64,000 bases of DNA from Desulfosporosinus youngiae DSM 17734 (GTDB lineage: Bacteria > Bacillota > Desulfitobacteriia > Desulfitobacteriales > Desulfitobacteriaceae): NCBI RefSeq assembly GCF_000244895.1, contig NZ_CM001441.1, positions 2,252,226-2,316,225 of the forward strand. The letters are read 5' to 3'. Below are positions 62,324-64,000 of the stretch, one piece after another. The position numbers were made by a program, and so were the translations under genes. The notes beneath the pieces are model-generated. The model did no database searches, was not told the origin of the DNA, and saw nothing but the letters and a program-made list of their open reading frames with translations. Position 1 is the stretch's first letter, and the number at the start of each line of letters is the position of its first letter.

Positions 62324-64000
62324 TGAAGCTGATTGCAGGGGAAGGAATTACAGCCGATGAAGCGACCCCTTGGGATAAATTTGTGGCCTTAGTTATGCTG
62401 CTCAAAGAAAAAATGAGCTATTACCGGGCTATCAATAAAAACTCTATTTCTCAGGGAAAACAAATCTACTATTTTTCCATGGAGTTTCTAATTGGCAAAC
62501 TTCTGCATAATTATTTAGTCAACTTCAAAATAGAGGATCTGGTAAGAGAAGGTTTGGCAGACTTGGATATTAAGCTTGAGGATCTCTTGGAGCAGGAAGC
62601 AGATCCGGGGTTGGGTAATGGAGGTTTAGGAAGACTGGCCGCTTGTTTTCTCGATTCGATGGCTTTCCTGGGAATTGATGGGCATGGCAATGGTATTCGC
62701 TATAAGTATGGGTTGTTTGAGCAAAAAATTGTATCCGGGAATCAAGTTGAGATAGCAGACAACTGGCTGAAAAATGGTTATCCTTGGGAAATGAGAAAGA
62801 TGGATAAAGCAGTTATCGTCAAATTTAAAGGGACAGTGAGGCATGAACTTAAAGATGGCCGGGTCGTGTTTGTCCATGAAAACTATGAGCCGGTCCTGGC
62901 TGTGCCCTATGATGTCCCGATTATGAGCTACGACAATCCAAGCTATATTAACAACTTAAGGTTATGGAGCGCGGAAACCACCTGCAGTGAACTGGATTTG
63001 GCCTGTTTTAATCGGGGAGAGTTTAATCAGGCGACAAGCTTTAGGTCAGAAGTAGAGGCTATTTCGTATATTCTCTATCCGGACGATAGCAGCCGGGCCG
63101 GCAGAGAGTTAAGGCTCAGACAGGAATATTTCTTTGTTGCCGCTGGTTTAGGAACCATTGTGAGGAGTTATAAGAAAAAGAATGGGTTAAGTTCCCTGCA
63201 TAACTTCTCAAGACGTGTTTCAGTTCATATTAATGATACTCATCCGGTATTGTGTATCCCTGAACTGATGCGCATCCTGATTGATGAAGAAGGAATGGGA
63301 TGGGATGAAGCCTGGAATATCACGGTTAACACTATGTCCTTTACCAATCATACCATTATGCCTGAAGCCATGGAAAAGTGGCCGATTGACATGGTCAAAA
63401 CTCTTTTGCCCAGGATCTATATGATTATTGAAGAGATCGACCGAAGGTTTAAAGAAGATCTGGCAGCTCGTTTTATGGATCATGAGGAAGTGGTGCAGAA
63501 CACCCATATTTTGAAAGATGGATATGTTTGGATGGCTAATCTGGCCATTGTCGGCAGTTCTTCCGTAAATGGGGTCGCCCAATTACACACAAAAATTCTA
63601 AAAAATGAAGTGTTTAAAGACTACTTCCGTGTTTTCGGGTATAAATTTAATAATAAGACCAATGGAGTGAATCACAGGCGTTTTCTTTTAGCCGCAAATC
63701 CCAAGTTATCTCACCTGATCACAGAGGCGGTCGGGCCAAACTGGAAGGAAGATGCCGGAGAACTAAAGAAACTTCAGGCTTTTAAGGATGATCAGAGTTT
63801 TTTAGAACAGCTGGCTAAAGTAAAGTATGAAAACAAATGCCGCTTGGCTGAGAGGGTCACTTCCGGATATGGGATTGTCCTTGACCCACAGTCCATATTT
63901 GATGTCCAGGTAAAACGAATTCATGCCTATAAACGGCAATTGCTTAATGTCTTAAAGATTATGCACTTGTACAATAAGTGCCTGAATGAACCGGATAGGT
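62284..64000 (+). CDS. glgP: glycogen phosphorylase (3' end beyond window)
   Basis: The first 572 residues of an alpha-glucan phosphorylase, which releases glucose-1-phosphate from glycogen using PLP. QIYYFSMEFLIGKLLHNYLVNF, EADPGLGNGGLGRLAACFLDSMA and RVSVHINDTHPVL are family blocks, and the last visible segment FDVQVKRIHAYKRQLLN precedes the PLP-lysine region, which lies outside. The ATG at 62284 follows GGAGGG. It is translated from within the glgB 3' end. Confidence 0.95.
   Translation, partial: MFTDKESFKQAYLMKLIAGEGITADEATPWDKFVALVMLLKEKMSYYRAINKNSISQGKQIYYFSMEFLIGKLLHNYLVNFKIEDLVREGLADLDIKLEDLLEQEADPGLGNGGLGRLAACFLDSMAFLGIDGHGNGIRYKYGLFEQKIVSGNQVEIADNWLKNGYPWEMRKMDKAVIVKFKGTVRHELKDGRVVFVHENYEPVLAVPYDVPIMSYDNPSYINNLRLWSAETTCSELDLACFNRGEFNQATSFRSEVEAISYILYPDDSSRAGRELRLRQEYFFVAAGLGTIVRSYKKKNGLSSLHNFSRRVSVHINDTHPVLCIPELMRILIDEEGMGWDEAWNITVNTMSFTNHTIMPEAMEKWPIDMVKTLLPRIYMIIEEIDRRFKEDLAARFMDHEEVVQNTHILKDGYVWMANLAIVGSSSVNGVAQLHTKILKNEVFKDYFRVFGYKFNNKTNGVNHRRFLLAANPKLSHLITEAVGPNWKEDAGELKKLQAFKDDQSFLEQLAKVKYENKCRLAERVTSGYGIVLDPQSIFDVQVKRIHAYKRQLLNVLKIMHLYNKCLNEPDR

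Noticed and set aside
1-64000. tRNA, rRNA, CRISPR array, integrase or prophage genes
   Set aside because: Read through on both strands without finding tRNA-like cloverleaf ends (GGTTCGA with CCA), regular spaced repeats or recombinase motifs.

Overview
The window reads as a chromosome segment of an anaerobic, low-to-mid G+C Firmicute of the class Clostridia. It most resembles the Desulfitobacterium/Desulfosporosinus group. That placement is an inference from gene content: strong AGGAGG-type ribosome sites, two in-frame UGA (selenocysteine) genes of a glycine-reductase-type system, a cobalamin riboswitch, the long single-chain PurL, TasA/SipW-type secretion, a FliB-type flagellin methylase and bacterial glycogen genes. 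No rRNA, tRNA, CRISPR array, phage or intact insertion sequence was found.

Layout. 1-6738: a plus-strand cluster of an alpha-oxoamine-synthase-family PLP enzyme (5' end outside the window), a DagK/sphingosine-kinase-like lipid kinase, a ThiL-like ATPase, a ketoacyl synthase, an NAD-dependent reductase and a radical SAM/SPASM enzyme. Together they look like a pathway for an unusual lipid or acyl-amino product. 6785-10797: amidase, small conserved proteins, a PlsC-like acyltransferase and an orphan RNA candidate with its own promoter and terminator. 11220-17636: two large sensor kinases and an HD-GYP response regulator (c-di-GMP turnover). 17824-21214: polar amino acid ABC transporter with two paralogous permeases. 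21506-26326: TasA-like fibre/secretion locus with a SipW peptidase, a degenerate ABC ATPase and a permease fused to a degenerate signal-peptidase domain. 26545-34525: purL, dinB and a YcdB/SLH surface protein. 34754-35995: FliB (minus strand).

36183-43570: promoter, cobalamin riboswitch with terminator, 34-residue peptide, Na+/solute symporter, then component B, GrdA and GrdC genes of a selenoprotein reductase operon, followed by a LUD-domain gene. The parts fit a B12-repressed route for reductive cleavage of an imported glycine-type amine. 43826-48765: AIM24-like protein, two-subunit molybdenum hydroxylase, PatB/MalY-type lyase. 48945-57885: two separate nitrate/sulfonate-type ABC importers flanking an EamA transporter and a class A PBP. 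57953-60038: YtxJ, another EamA transporter, a DsrE protein. 60377-64000: glgB and the start of glgP.

Two copies of a ~285-bp intergenic element (2692-2978 and 18658-18940) share 60-80% sequence by eye. Each can fold into a long closing helix, an internal helix and a pseudoknot. Paired positions change in a compensating way between copies, so this is a structured RNA family, possibly an orphan transposon-associated (HEARO/omega-like) RNA. A 52-bp perfect palindrome lies at 34609-34660. All family assignments are made by reading motifs; no database search was run.
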